This document shows positions 1-8,746 of a stretch of DNA of 24,146 nt, piece by piece. The position numbers and the translations under genes were made by a program. The stretch comes from DAIPHL01 sp036771375 (GTDB lineage Bacteria; Synergistota; Synergistia; Synergistales; Synergistaceae), in assembly GCA_036771375.1 (NCBI GenBank), contig DAIPHL010000013.1:1-24146 (forward strand). The letters are read 5' to 3'. Every line of letters begins with the position of its first letter. The first letter of the stretch is position 1. The notes beneath the pieces were generated by a model, which saw nothing but the letters and a program-made list of their open reading frames with translations, had not been told where the DNA came from and did no database searches.

Positions 1-611
1 GGACGGCGGAAAAAAAGGCTTCGCTCGGCGACGAACGGCTTTTCAGTTTTCAGGATACGAAGCTGCTGGGACGTCACAATATGGAAAACGTCGCTTTTGC
101 CGCCGCCGCGCTCTTTCTTTCGGGAGAAGACCTCAAAGCGGCGAGGTCTTCTCTTGCTTCCTATGATCCTCCGCCCCATCGGTGTGCTTTGGTCCTGACG
201 GAAGGAGGGGTCCGTTATATCGACGACTCCAAGGGGACCAACGTCGCCGCGTCGGTTACCGCCCTCACCTCCATAGAGGGAAGGAAGATCGTGATACTCG
301 GCGGCAGGGGCAAGGGGGAAGACTATGCAAACCTGCTTCCTGCCGTGAGGGAGCAGGCAAAACAAGTTCTCTTGATCGGGGAGGCGGCAGGTGAAATCGG
401 AGAGGCTCTGCACGAGGGTGGATACGGAAACGTCACCTTCGCTGCGAATATGGAAGAGGCGGTGAAACTTGCGGTGAAAATGGCGGAGGTGGGGGATGTC
501 GTACTGCTTTCTCCCGCCTGTACGAGTTGGGACGCATATAAGAACTACGGCGAGAGGGGAGATCATTTCGCCTCGCTGGTTCTGAAATACGCGAGGGGGC
601 AAAACAGATGA
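1..611 (+). CDS. murD: UDP-N-acetylmuramoylalanine--D-glutamate ligase, C-terminal part (5' truncated by window)
   Basis: MurD is the cytoplasmic ATP-dependent ligase that adds D-Glu to UDP-MurNAc-L-Ala. The frame is open from base 3 (first full codon) to the TGA at 609-611, giving 202 residues, so the N-terminal and most of the central ATPase domain lie upstream of the window. Visible landmarks are the linker into the C-terminal domain (LLGRHNMENVAFAAAA), the DDSKGTN motif, ILGGRGKGEDY, and the late signature LLSPACTSWDAYKNYGERGD, all typical of MurD rather than MurC, E or F. The stop overlaps the ftsW start as ATGA (608-611), which indicates translational coupling. An internal ATG at 81 is not the start, because strong MurD homology continues upstream of it. 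Confidence 0.95.
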   Translation, partial: TAEKKASLGDERLFSFQDTKLLGRHNMENVAFAAAALFLSGEDLKAARSSLASYDPPPHRCALVLTEGGVRYIDDSKGTNVAASVTALTSIEGRKIVILGGRGKGEDYANLLPAVREQAKQVLLIGEAAGEIGEALHEGGYGNVTFAANMEEAVKLAVKMAEVGDVVLLSPACTSWDAYKNYGERGDHFASLVLKYARGQNR

Positions 612-1729
612 AGCGTGGTTCGCTGGAAGTACGTACCCAGGGCAAACCCTTCAAAGTGGATCCTCTTCTTTGGCTTGTCCCCATTGTCATGAGCGGTCTG
701 GGGATTTTAATGGTCACCTCGACGACCAGCCCCATCTCGTTTGAGATATCTGGTACTCCCTTCACCATGGGTGTCAAGCAGCTTCAATGGCTGGGAATCG
801 GTGTAGCGCTCATGATGCTTGTCTACTGTATTCCCATTCGTTTTTTGCATGTCTCGAGTGGTTTCTTCTGGCTTTTTTCGATGCTTTTGGTCATCATGAC
901 GCTGGTCCCCGGAGTTGGCGTTTCGATCGGAGGGGCACAAAGATGGATACGCATCGGGGGAATCTCCATCCAACCCTCCGAGATCTTGATTTTCTGGGTC
1001 GTCTTTCTGGTCTCGCGTTTTTCTGTCCGCCACGAGTTGAATCCACAGCGGTGTTTTTTCCAGGTATCGATCGTTCTTCTCCTCTCGGTGATACCGCTTT
1101 TGGCACAACCGGATCTCGGTTCAACGATCCTCGTCTTACTCGTCTGCATGGGAATGTACGTGGAACGCTTCGGATGGCGGCTGCCTCTTGTGTCAGGCGC
1201 GACGGGCGCCGTCCTTCTCTCTCTGCTTATCATGTTCGAACCATACAGACTCCGTAGGATTCGAGCTTTTTTGAATCCATGGCTCGATCCCCTCGATACC
1301 GGTTTCCAGACCATACAGGGCTTGATCGCCTTTGCCAACGGAGGTCCCTGGGGCCTCGGTTTGGGGCACGGCTTTCAAAAATTGCAGTACCTGCCGGCGG
1401 CCTATACCGATTTTATATTTGCGGCGGTCGGAGAGGAACTCGGTTTGCTGGGAACCCTGGGGATACTTGCGCTCTGTCTGCTTTGGATCATGCGTTGTCG
1501 TCTGCTCTACAACAGGGCGCAGGGCGCATTCGAGACGTCGATCGTTTGGGGAATCACCCTTACCGTTGTGCTCCCTTTTTTTATCAACATCGCCGGTGTC
1601 ACCAATCTCATGCCGCTGACGGGGATGCCGCTTCCTTTTGTGAGCTACGGGGGAAGCGCGCTCGTGATGATGTGGGTTCGAATCGGCGTCCTCCTCAGAA
1701 TCTACAAGGAATCCTCGAGGGTTGTCTAG
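608..1729 (+). CDS. ftsW: Peptidoglycan polymerase FtsW (SEDS family)
   Basis: FtsW is an integral membrane SEDS-family glycosyltransferase that polymerises lipid II at the septum with its partner class B PBP. The 373-residue product is strongly hydrophobic, with about ten predicted membrane segments. It carries SEDS signatures: QPDLGSTI in the middle, GLGLGHGFQKLQYLPAAYTD followed by FIFAAVGEELGLLG, and near the C terminus PFVSYGGSAL. The length matches the family. The position between murD and murG argues for FtsW rather than RodA or SpoVE. It overlaps murD by 4 nt, and its TAG is directly followed by the ATG of murG. Confidence 0.95.
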   Translation: MKRGSLEVRTQGKPFKVDPLLWLVPIVMSGLGILMVTSTTSPISFEISGTPFTMGVKQLQWLGIGVALMMLVYCIPIRFLHVSSGFFWLFSMLLVIMTLVPGVGVSIGGAQRWIRIGGISIQPSEILIFWVVFLVSRFSVRHELNPQRCFFQVSIVLLLSVIPLLAQPDLGSTILVLLVCMGMYVERFGWRLPLVSGATGAVLLSLLIMFEPYRLRRIRAFLNPWLDPLDTGFQTIQGLIAFANGGPWGLGLGHGFQKLQYLPAAYTDFIFAAVGEELGLLGTLGILALCLLWIMRCRLLYNRAQGAFETSIVWGITLTVVLPFFINIAGVTNLMPLTGMPLPFVSYGGSALVMMWVRIGVLLRIYKESSRVV

Positions 1730-2854
1730 ATGCCGAAATGTCGCGCTTCGAAGATTGAAAAAATCCTGCTGGTCGCAGGCGGAACGGGAGGGCACATCTG
1801 GCCTGCCATCGCGTTTGGAAACTGGATTCTCGAGAATCGGTCGGGTGTGACGATAAAGTATCTTTCCGGCAAAAGAGCCCTCGAATCGGAGATCTACCGT
1901 AGCTGTGACATCGAACCGTTGAAAATTGACATGGAAGGCTCGCCTTTCAGTGCTCCGAAAGGCACCAGAATCAGACGATGGGTGGATTTTCTTCGAGCCT
2001 TCCGGCAGACCAGACGTATCCTGATCGGTGAAAGGCCGGATCTCTGTGTGTTGTTTGGCGGTTATGTGTCTGCTTCGGCGTTGATCAACTGCCGTCTTTT
2101 CGGTGTACCGGCCGTCGCGCACGAGCAGAACGCCTTTGCCGGCAGAGTCACACGGTTTGCGAGGAAGATGGGTGTGCCTGTCGCGAGCGGCTGGGAAAGG
2201 TGTTGTCCTTTCGAGACGGGTTCTTTTACGCATGTGGGTGTCCCGGTCCGCGCTTTCCAGAAAATGGGAAAAGAGGAGGCCTGGCGTGTTCTGAAAACAG
2301 GGGGCTCCTTTCCTCGGGCTCCCTTGGTCGCGGTTTTGACCGGTTCATTGGGGAGTGGACGGGTACTGGAGATTGTAAAGAGGCTTTCTGGAACACAGGC
2401 GTTTCGATCATGGTTTTTCATGGTGGTTACGACCGACACGAAGACACCGCATTACTCTTCCGATAACCTTTTGCTTCTGCCGCAGAGGTGGGATATCGCA
2501 CCTTTGTATAATCTTGCCGACATCGTCGTGACGAGGGGTGGTGCCTCTACTCTGACGGAGGTCATGGCGGCGGGAATACCGACGCTTGTGATTCCATGGA
2601 GAGCCTCCGCCAACGACCACCAGTTGATGAACGCCGAGACATTCGCGAAATCCGGGGTCGTCCGTATCTGGGATGAAAGGGAAGACGATCTGAGCTCCTT
2701 GGGGCGAGAGTTGAATCATTTGCACGCGTGTGGTTTTACCGCAAAAAATGATATGAGCAAAAGGATGTATAATATTGCGGAAACGATAAACGAGAAACTG
2801 TGGTGTTTTGCAGAAGCATGCGCGAAAGGAGATGTTTATGTTGGGGGCAGATAA
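1730..2854 (+). CDS. murG: UDP-N-acetylglucosamine--N-acetylmuramyl-(pentapeptide) pyrophosphoryl-undecaprenol GlcNAc transferase
   Basis: MurG is the GT28, GT-B fold enzyme that makes lipid II from lipid I and UDP-GlcNAc on the inner face of the membrane. The 374-residue product has the N-terminal glycine loop VAGGTGGHIWPAIAFGNW, the LFGGYVSASALI block, AHEQNAFAGRVTRF, and the donor-binding region VVTRGGASTLTEVMAAGIPT with NDHQLMNAETFA. The loop usually written GGSQGA reads TGSLGSG here, a mild departure. The ATG follows the ftsW stop with no gap. A GAGGG Shine-Dalgarno at 1717-1721 lies inside ftsW, so translation is probably coupled. The 3' end overlaps murC by 17 nt. Confidence 0.95.
   Translation: MPKCRASKIEKILLVAGGTGGHIWPAIAFGNWILENRSGVTIKYLSGKRALESEIYRSCDIEPLKIDMEGSPFSAPKGTRIRRWVDFLRAFRQTRRILIGERPDLCVLFGGYVSASALINCRLFGVPAVAHEQNAFAGRVTRFARKMGVPVASGWERCCPFETGSFTHVGVPVRAFQKMGKEEAWRVLKTGGSFPRAPLVAVLTGSLGSGRVLEIVKRLSGTQAFRSWFFMVVTTDTKTPHYSSDNLLLLPQRWDIAPLYNLADIVVTRGGASTLTEVMAAGIPTLVIPWRASANDHQLMNAETFAKSGVVRIWDEREDDLSSLGRELNHLHACGFTAKNDMSKRMYNIAETINEKLWCFAEACAKGDVYVGGR
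2825..2831 (+). promoter_or_regulatory. Ribosome binding site deciding the murC start
   Basis: AAAGGAG ends 6 nt before the ATG at 2838. In-frame ATGs at 2808 and 2832 have no comparable site, so 2838 is preferred. The site lies inside the murG coding region. Confidence 0.75.
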
Positions 2855-4286
2855 GGCCTTCATTGATTTGAAAATAAAAAAACACATTCATCTTATGGGT
2901 GTTGGAGGGGCCGGCATGAGCGGTCTGGCCCTGCTCCTGAACGCTATGGGCCATGATGTGAGCGGCTGTGACATGGTCAACACCTTTTATCTCGATCGCG
3001 TAAGAGAAAGTGGCGTCGGAGTCGCCATGGGACACCAAAAAGAACATCTCGACCGCTTTCGTCCAGATCTTATCATACATACCAGCGCAATTGCCCAGGA
3101 CCACCCGGAGCTCACAGAGGCAAGACGCAGAGGCATACCCGTCGCGAGAAGAGCGGAGATCCTGAGCCTCATTTTCAACAACAAGAAGGGGGTTGGTGTG
3201 GCCGGGACGCACGGAAAAACGACGACGTCTTCCATGATTTCCATGATCGCCGAACGGGCGGATTATGACCCGAGCGTCGCAATCGGCGGCGAGATATCGG
3301 ACATCGGCTGCAACGCGAAGCTCGGTGCAGGGGAGTATATGATTGCCGAGCTTGACGAAAGCGACGGATCGTTCGAGCTCTTTTCTCCCCATGTGGCGGT
3401 CGTCACGAACATTGACTGGGATCATATCGATCATTATCCGTCGATGGAAAGTGTAATGGACGCCTTCAAACGTTTTATGGACGGCAGAAAACCGGGAGGG
3501 CTCCTGGTCGTATGTGCGGAAGACCCGGGCATACAGCGTCTTCTTGCGTCGAATGGTCGCGTAAATATCGTGACTTACGGTTTGGGATTGGGTTGGACCT
3601 GGGGAGCTACCGACCTATGTCATCGGCCCGGCGGCGGCGTTTCCTTCACCGTTTATAAAAACGGCGTCAGAATTGGCGACGTTTCTCTGAAGGTATCGGG
3701 CGTGCACAATGTCTTAAACGCCCTTGCCGCCCTTGCCGTCTCCGACGGGATGGGCATCTCTTTTGAAGTCGCCTCGGAAGCCCTCGGTGTCTTCCGAGGC
3801 GCCAAAAGGCGTCTGCAATTGGTTGGAGAGCGGAAAAATGTCGTTCTTTACGACGACTATGGCCATCATCCCAGAGAGGTGTCCGCGACTTTGGCTGCGC
3901 TGGCCAAGATGTTTCCGGGGCGCAGTTTGCACGTTGTCTTTCAACCGCACCGGTATACCCGGACGGAAGCTCTCTTTGCCGATTTTGCCAGCGCGCTGTT
4001 TCACGCAGGAAGAGTTTACTTGCTTCCGATATATGCGGCCGATGAACAGCCGATAACGGGAATTTCCTCGTGCCTGATCGCTGAGGCAATGTCCGCTCTT
4101 GGGCGGACCGATGTGGTGGTATGCGAGGATTTCAATCAGGTCCCGGAGCTTGTCTGCAGAAACGTACGAGCCGGGGATATGATTCTGACGATAGGAGCGG
4201 GCAACGTGGATACATTGGGAGAGCGCATATTGGACGCTCTCGACAGGCGATCCTTCCCCGCGGACGGTTTCGCTTGCAGCGCCTGA
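2838..4286 (+). CDS. murC: UDP-N-acetylmuramate--L-alanine ligase
   Basis: MurC is the cytoplasmic ATP-dependent ligase that adds L-Ala to UDP-MurNAc, the first amino acid of the stem peptide. With the ATG at 2838 the product is 482 residues. Domains in order are: a Rossmann-like N-terminal domain opening with HLMGVGGAGMSGLA (about 18-31), the ATP P-loop GTHGKTTT (123-130), the central motifs ELDESDGSF and NIDWDHIDHY, and the C-terminal ligase domain with GVHNVLNALAALAV, YDDYGHHP and FQPHRYTRTEAL. The HLMGVGGAGMSG and YDDYGHHP signatures separate MurC from MurD, E and F. It overlaps murG by 17 nt and is followed by murB after 4 nt. Confidence 0.96.
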   Translation: MLGADKAFIDLKIKKHIHLMGVGGAGMSGLALLLNAMGHDVSGCDMVNTFYLDRVRESGVGVAMGHQKEHLDRFRPDLIIHTSAIAQDHPELTEARRRGIPVARRAEILSLIFNNKKGVGVAGTHGKTTTSSMISMIAERADYDPSVAIGGEISDIGCNAKLGAGEYMIAELDESDGSFELFSPHVAVVTNIDWDHIDHYPSMESVMDAFKRFMDGRKPGGLLVVCAEDPGIQRLLASNGRVNIVTYGLGLGWTWGATDLCHRPGGGVSFTVYKNGVRIGDVSLKVSGVHNVLNALAALAVSDGMGISFEVASEALGVFRGAKRRLQLVGERKNVVLYDDYGHHPREVSATLAALAKMFPGRSLHVVFQPHRYTRTEALFADFASALFHAGRVYLLPIYAADEQPITGISSCLIAEAMSALGRTDVVVCEDFNQVPELVCRNVRAGDMILTIGAGNVDTLGERILDALDRRSFPADGFACSA

Positions 4287-4290
4287 AAAG

Positions 4291-5190
4291 ATGCAGTCTC
4301 ACGCACTTCGGGATTGTGGGCTTGCCTCCTTTACGACCTGGAACGTCGGGGGAACGGCGGAATGGCTTCTTTTGCCCGAGAGAGAAGAGGATCTTGTGTG
4401 GATCGCAAGGAAATTCTGCGGGGAGAGGGTACCGTTCGAGATCCTGGCCGGTGGCTCCAATGTCCTGATTGCGGACGGTCTTATACGGACTCCGATCGTT
4501 CACACCGTATCCGTAAAAGGTATGAACGTCTCCGTCGAGGGGAAAGAGGTTTATCTGGAATGCGACGCCGGTGTGAACCTCAAAGATCTTTTTAACCTCT
4601 CGATGAGAGAAGGATGGAGTGGGTTGGAGTTTGCGGTTGGGATACCGGGCACGTTGGGAGGAGCCTTGATGGGGAATGCAGGTACCTCCTCGGGATCGAT
4701 CTCCTCGATCGTCGCGTCGGTTAAAACCGTCGAGCTGGATGGAACCGTCCGATTGAGGAGAGCCGAAGACCTGGTTTGGGGGTACAGGGAAAGCGCGGTC
4801 TCAAGTGGTTCGGCAAGAATCATAAGCCAAGCGGTTCTGAGGCTTTGCGTCTCCGATAGAGCCACCGTTCTCGGGAAGGCGAGGCGGGCCGCGTTTGGGA
4901 GAGCGAAGCAACCCAGATGCGCGAAGACTGCAGGATGCGTGTTCAAAAACACCGAGTCTCAAAGCGCCGGAGAACTGCTCGACATGGCAGGATGCAAGGG
5001 GTTGTCGGTCGGCGGAGCGGTTGTTTCACCGATCCATGCCAACTTTATCGAGAACCGCGGCGGTTGTAAGGCTTCCGATATCGTAAAATTGATTCTGACG
5101 TGTCGGAGGAGAGTGGAAGAGATGTTTGGTGTGCGTCTGCAGCTGGAGATCAAAACGATCGGTTTCCCTGAAGATGTCTTCAACGGGTGA
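4291..5190 (+). CDS. murB: UDP-N-acetylenolpyruvoylglucosamine reductase (MurB)
   Basis: MurB is an FAD/NADPH flavoprotein that reduces UDP-GlcNAc-enolpyruvate to UDP-MurNAc. The 299-residue product has the FAD-binding blocks TTWNVGGTA and AGGSNVLIADG, VGIPGTLGGALMGNAGT, the substrate arginine in WGYRESAV (about R166), and a C-terminal SIHANFIEN-like block read here as SPIHANFIENRGG. The compact length with a short inter-domain region fits the type II class. The catalytic proton-donor position, usually Ser in a GSxFKNP context, reads GCVFKNT with Cys at residue 216. The second catalytic acid is probably E286 in LQLEIKTIG. The Shine-Dalgarno is weak, so expression probably depends on coupling to murC, which ends 4 nt upstream. 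Confidence 0.95.
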   Translation: MQSHALRDCGLASFTTWNVGGTAEWLLLPEREEDLVWIARKFCGERVPFEILAGGSNVLIADGLIRTPIVHTVSVKGMNVSVEGKEVYLECDAGVNLKDLFNLSMREGWSGLEFAVGIPGTLGGALMGNAGTSSGSISSIVASVKTVELDGTVRLRRAEDLVWGYRESAVSSGSARIISQAVLRLCVSDRATVLGKARRAAFGRAKQPRCAKTAGCVFKNTESQSAGELLDMAGCKGLSVGGAVVSPIHANFIENRGGCKASDIVKLILTCRRRVEEMFGVRLQLEIKTIGFPEDVFNG

Positions 5191-5194
5191 GGAG
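5189..5194 (+). promoter_or_regulatory. Ribosome binding site deciding the ftsQ start
   Basis: GAGGAG overlaps the end of murB and ends 6 nt before an in-frame GTG at 5201. The in-frame ATGs at 5126 and 5174 lack such a site and would overlap murB, so the GTG is preferred. Confidence 0.6.
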
Positions 5195-5200
5195 TTTGCC

Positions 5201-5992
5201 GTGAGAAGGTGGAAAGTGAGATTTCTGTTGCTCGGCTTTCTGTGCGGCGTTTTATATTTTACGGAACAGCGCTTCAATTTCTTTCGATTGAGGAGCCTGG
5301 AGATAACGCCACCCGGAGTCGTCGCCGATTCCGTCGTCTGGCAGGCCATTCCAAAATCGGCGGAGGCGTTTTGGTTGTCGCTCGTGTTTTCAAGAGAGGG
5401 ATTTGCGAAAAAGATCGAGGGATTTCTCCCGGTCGAGGTGAGAGTTCGGATTCGCGGATGGGGACGTTATCGGATATCTCTGAGCCCACTTGAGACATTT
5501 CTCTACGTATCGTGGCGCTCTAGGATGTGGTTGTTGTCCACAAACGGTCGTATGTGGCTTGCCAATCTGCCGTCCAGTGCAAGAGTGAAGGGGCTTGCGA
5601 CGCCGAAGGAGCCGATCCTGGTTTGGGACGAAGCGTTGGCACTGCCGATCGATCCGGAGGGACAGGAGGGAGATATCTACCCGTCCAGCCTTCCTGTGGC
5701 AAAGATTACGAAATGGTATGATATGATAAAAAAAATAGGATGGCACGATGACGTATACTGTTTGATCGCCAAGAAAATAGACGGGAGACCGGTCGTCCAG
5801 CTTTTGTTCGGTTCGGAAAACGGGGTGACCGGAGAGGTCATCTTGCAGGAAGGGACGACAAATTGGATGTCGCTCGCAAAGGCTCTGAGCGAGCTGTATC
5901 CGGACGCGAAACATAAAATACCGCCGGGGTTGGTGGTGAACGCGACCTTCTCCGACATGAAATTTACCGTTACGGATAGAAACAAGCAGTGA
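5201..5992 (+). CDS. ftsQ: FtsQ/DivIB-like cell division protein (POTRA domain)
   Basis: FtsQ/DivIB proteins are bitopic membrane proteins of the divisome that bind FtsL/FtsB with an extracytoplasmic POTRA and beta domain. The GTG start gives 263 residues: a short basic N terminus (RRWKVR), one membrane helix at about 6-21, then an extracytoplasmic region. The POTRA-like stretch opens with FRLRSLEITPPGVV and ends with the PVEVRVRIRGWGRYRISLSP strand pattern, followed by a WLLSTNGRMW element typical of the start of the beta domain. Sequence conservation is weak, so the name rests largely on this architecture and on the place between murB and ftsA. ATG starts at 5174 or 5126 are possible alternatives. 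Confidence 0.78.
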   Translation: MRRWKVRFLLLGFLCGVLYFTEQRFNFFRLRSLEITPPGVVADSVVWQAIPKSAEAFWLSLVFSREGFAKKIEGFLPVEVRVRIRGWGRYRISLSPLETFLYVSWRSRMWLLSTNGRMWLANLPSSARVKGLATPKEPILVWDEALALPIDPEGQEGDIYPSSLPVAKITKWYDMIKKIGWHDDVYCLIAKKIDGRPVVQLLFGSENGVTGEVILQEGTTNWMSLAKALSELYPDAKHKIPPGLVVNATFSDMKFTVTDRNKQ

Positions 5993-6011
5993 TCGTACAG
6001 CCGTTTTACGA

Positions 6012-7391
6012 ATGTCACGCAAATTCTCTATTGATGGGGGGGATCCCGCTTTGTTAAAGAAAATTTCATCTTCATCCGGTTATGGGGATCCGGAAGTTTT
6101 GGTCGGGCTCGATTTAGGTACCACCAAAACCACGGTCGTGGTGGCGGAACGGGAAGGACCCAGCGGCGAGGCACAGATCATCGGTGTGGGATATGCCCCC
6201 TCGAACGGCATCCGCAAGGGACTGATCGTTCACCTCGACCAGGCCGTCCGTTCGGTCAAGCAGGCTGTCAGCGACGCCGAAAACATGGTGGGAATGGAGT
6301 TGTCGGAGGTGACCGTCTCTTTCAGCTGCGGCGAAATACGGAGCATACGGTCGAGAGGGATGATTTCGCTGGGCCGAGCCCCCCGTCCAGTGATGCAGCT
6401 CGATATCGAACGCGTCATCGAAGCCGCGCAGGCGAACGTCTCCGTCCCGACGAATCAGATGATGCTTCACACGATTCCGGTCGAATACTCCCTGGACGGC
6501 AACAGCGGGATCGACGATCCTCTGGGTATGACGGGCATGCGGCTCGACATAGAGCTGGGAACCGTGATCGTACCCAGCGCGACAGTTCAAAACGTTTTCA
6601 ACTGTGTGGAGAGAGCGGGACTTACCGTCACCGGCTTCGTGATCAAGCCGCTTGCCTCGGCCTTGGGTGCTCTGACGCCGGAGGAGAGCTCCGCCGGCGC
6701 GGTTTCAGTCGATATCGGCGGTGGCACGTGCGCGATCGCCATCTTCTCGGAAGGGCGCCCCAAGCATCTTGCGGTGATTCCGGTCGGAGGGGACCACATC
6801 ACAAACGACGTCGCCTCCGTTTTGAAGATCCCCATCAACAAGGCGGAGGAACTCAAAAAAACGATCGATCTCTTTTCCGACGAGGTGGAGGGTTCAGGCG
6901 AGAGACTCGAGTTTGAGCATATGGGGAGGAGGTACCTCTATTCTTCGGAGGAGCTCACGGAGATCGTTCGTTGCAGAATCGAAGAGCTCTTTGCCTCTCT
7001 CGTTCGCGATGAAATAGAAAACGCGGGGGTTCCCATGTTGCCGGCGGGACTCGTTCTGACCGGAGGGGTTGCGACAAGCCGCGGAATCGATCAATACCTT
7101 TCCAGGGTCATGGATATGCCGGTCAGAATCTCGATGCCTCTGGATGCGAACAGAATGCCGCCAAACAGAAACGGAGCGGAGTATTCCTGTTCCGCGGGCA
7201 TTATCCGTTATGTGCTGGAACAGGAGCGAGACCCGTTTCGGTATCTGGAACAACCCGTTGACGTCCTGAAACCGATGGTGCCAAAGCCCCAGGTCGTCGG
7301 AGACCACCATAAAATCGAGACGGTTGGATCGAAGGACAAAAAAGGTTCTTTCTTCCAGACGGTAAGGGATGTCTTAAAGGAGCTTTTCTAA
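6012..7391 (+). CDS. ftsA: Cell division protein FtsA (actin-like ATPase)
   Basis: FtsA is the actin-fold protein that tethers FtsZ to the cytoplasmic membrane and recruits later divisome proteins. The 459-residue product has the phosphate-1 loop VGLDLGTTKTTVVV, an IC-domain region starting near GMISLGRAPRPV, the phosphate-2 loop VDIGGGTCAIAIF, and LVLTGGVATSRGI of the adenosine motif. A C-terminal amphipathic helix (about SFFQTVRDVLKELF) fits the membrane-targeting sequence. The ATG at 6012 has no good Shine-Dalgarno, and the roughly 30 residues before the first loop are longer than usual. A TTG at 6051 is a possible alternative start. An 88-nt spacer separates it from ftsZ. Confidence 0.94.
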   Translation: MSRKFSIDGGDPALLKKISSSSGYGDPEVLVGLDLGTTKTTVVVAEREGPSGEAQIIGVGYAPSNGIRKGLIVHLDQAVRSVKQAVSDAENMVGMELSEVTVSFSCGEIRSIRSRGMISLGRAPRPVMQLDIERVIEAAQANVSVPTNQMMLHTIPVEYSLDGNSGIDDPLGMTGMRLDIELGTVIVPSATVQNVFNCVERAGLTVTGFVIKPLASALGALTPEESSAGAVSVDIGGGTCAIAIFSEGRPKHLAVIPVGGDHITNDVASVLKIPINKAEELKKTIDLFSDEVEGSGERLEFEHMGRRYLYSSEELTEIVRCRIEELFASLVRDEIENAGVPMLPAGLVLTGGVATSRGIDQYLSRVMDMPVRISMPLDANRMPPNRNGAEYSCSAGIIRYVLEQERDPFRYLEQPVDVLKPMVPKPQVVGDHHKIETVGSKDKKGSFFQTVRDVLKELF

Positions 7392-7466
7392 AAGCCGGTT
7401 CAGGAATTGCTATCTTTCGGAGTTCGTTTTTTGTCGCTTCGAGGTAGCGCTCTCTCAATTGATGTC

Positions 7467-7474
7467 AGGAGGAG
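7467..7474 (+). promoter_or_regulatory. Strong ribosome binding site for ftsZ
   Basis: AGGAGGAG ends 5 nt before the ATG at 7480. It is the best Shine-Dalgarno in the division cluster, consistent with the high cellular demand for FtsZ. It excludes the upstream in-frame TTG (7459) and ATG (7462). Confidence 0.85.
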
Positions 7475-7479
7475 AGATT

Positions 7480-8703
7480 ATGCCAGAGATTTTTCAGTTG
7501 GACAAACCGGGACGTGCCAGACGGGAGATCATCAAGGTCGTCGGTGTCGGTGGCGGAGGGAACAACGCCTTGAACCACATCATCCGAGGAGGCGTCGGCG
7601 GCGTGGATTTTATCGCCGCGAACACCGACCAGGCACATCTGGATCTTTCGGAGGCGACGCACAAGATCATACTGGGACAGGAGTTGACCCGTGGTCTTGG
7701 CGCGGGAGCCGACCCGATGATCGGGCAAAAAGCGGCGTCAGAGTCCAGAGACGAGATCAGGGCGACCCTGGAGGGCGCCGATATGGTTTTTATCGCGGCG
7801 GGCATGGGCGGAGGCACCGGTACCGGAGCGTCCCCCGTCATCGCCAGCATCGCCAAGGAGACGGGAGCACTTGTCGTCGCCGTCGTTACACGCCCCTTCC
7901 TGTTCGAAGGAAAGCGCAGGTTGACACATGCGGAAGAGGGGATCGAACGTCTCCGCGAGCAGGTGGACGCGCTGATCGTGATCCCCAATGAGAGACTTCT
8001 CGCAATCGCGGATCGGCGGACGTCTTTGAATGACGCCTTCAAACTGGCGGACAACGTTTTGCACCAGGCGGTGCAGGGTGTGACGGATTTGATCCTGCGT
8101 CCTGGAATGGTGAACGTCGACTTTGCCGACGTTCGTACGATTATGAGCAATGCCGGTCCGGCGATCATGGGCATCGGCGAAGGCTACGGGGAGAATCGCG
8201 TGGCGACGGCGGCACACAACGCGATCAACAGTCCGCTGATGGAAACGCCCATGATCGGGGCGAAGGGCGTTCTGTTCAACGTCTCTGGAGGGTCGAACGT
8301 GGGAATTCACGAGGTGCAGGAGGCCGCGGATATCATAAACGATGCATGTGACGATGACGCCTTCGTCATATGGGGGCATGTCTACGACGCGGACATGGAC
8401 GACGCCGTCCAGATCACGGTGATTGCCACCGGTTTTGACGAGGCGGCGGTGAAAAAGGCCTCCGCAGCGGCGACAGACAATCCCAAATCAGTCGTCAAAC
8501 CGCCGAAGACGACGGGACCGGAGTCTTCCTCTCCACGTTCTCAGCCCGTCAGGCAGAGCATGTCTCAGCCGATGTCAAAGCGTCCCGAACTTGGCGAATC
8601 CGAGGTGAGGTTCGTAGGTTCGGAACAGGAGGATCTGTTCAGAACAAGCGGCGCTCCCACCGATCAACTGGATGTGCCGTCCTTTTTGCGAAAGAAGAGA
8701 TAG
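7480..8703 (+). CDS. ftsZ: Cell division protein FtsZ (tubulin-like GTPase)
   Basis: FtsZ polymerises into the cytokinetic ring. The 407-residue product contains VVGVGGGGNNALNHI (nucleotide-binding T1 loop, about 20-34), the tubulin signature GGGTGTG (110-116), and the T7 loop NVDFADVRTIMSNAG, with catalytic Asp residues near 214 and 217. A Ser/Pro/Lys-rich disordered linker of roughly 60 residues follows the GTPase fold. The conserved C-terminal tail is LDVPSFLRKKR, the peptide that binds FtsA and related partners. The gene is complete and ordinary. The upstream neighbour is ftsA. Downstream, a radical SAM gene follows at once and may start inside the ftsZ 3' end. Confidence 0.98.
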   Translation: MPEIFQLDKPGRARREIIKVVGVGGGGNNALNHIIRGGVGGVDFIAANTDQAHLDLSEATHKIILGQELTRGLGAGADPMIGQKAASESRDEIRATLEGADMVFIAAGMGGGTGTGASPVIASIAKETGALVVAVVTRPFLFEGKRRLTHAEEGIERLREQVDALIVIPNERLLAIADRRTSLNDAFKLADNVLHQAVQGVTDLILRPGMVNVDFADVRTIMSNAGPAIMGIGEGYGENRVATAAHNAINSPLMETPMIGAKGVLFNVSGGSNVGIHEVQEAADIINDACDDDAFVIWGHVYDADMDDAVQITVIATGFDEAAVKKASAAATDNPKSVVKPPKTTGPESSSPRSQPVRQSMSQPMSKRPELGESEVRFVGSEQEDLFRTSGAPTDQLDVPSFLRKKR

Positions 8704-8746
8704 GGACGCCCCGTCGCTTGTCATTTTCGGGGCGGAGCGGGTCGAC

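Noticed and set aside
1193..2233. 346-codon open frame on the minus strand across the ftsW-murG junction
   Set aside because: It is antisense to two well-supported genes, shows no known motif and is rich in Arg and Thr, as expected for a shadow frame.
7392..7479. ftsA-ftsZ spacer as a promoter or terminator site
   Set aside because: I found only a 4-bp hairpin (CGCT/AGCG) and no paired -35/-10 elements. Apart from the ftsZ ribosome binding site I see nothing in it.
8672..8746. 25-codon N-terminal extension of the radical SAM protein from ATG 8672
   Set aside because: It overlaps the conserved ftsZ tail, has no ribosome binding site at proper distance, and the residues do not resemble the family. 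It remains a possible start.
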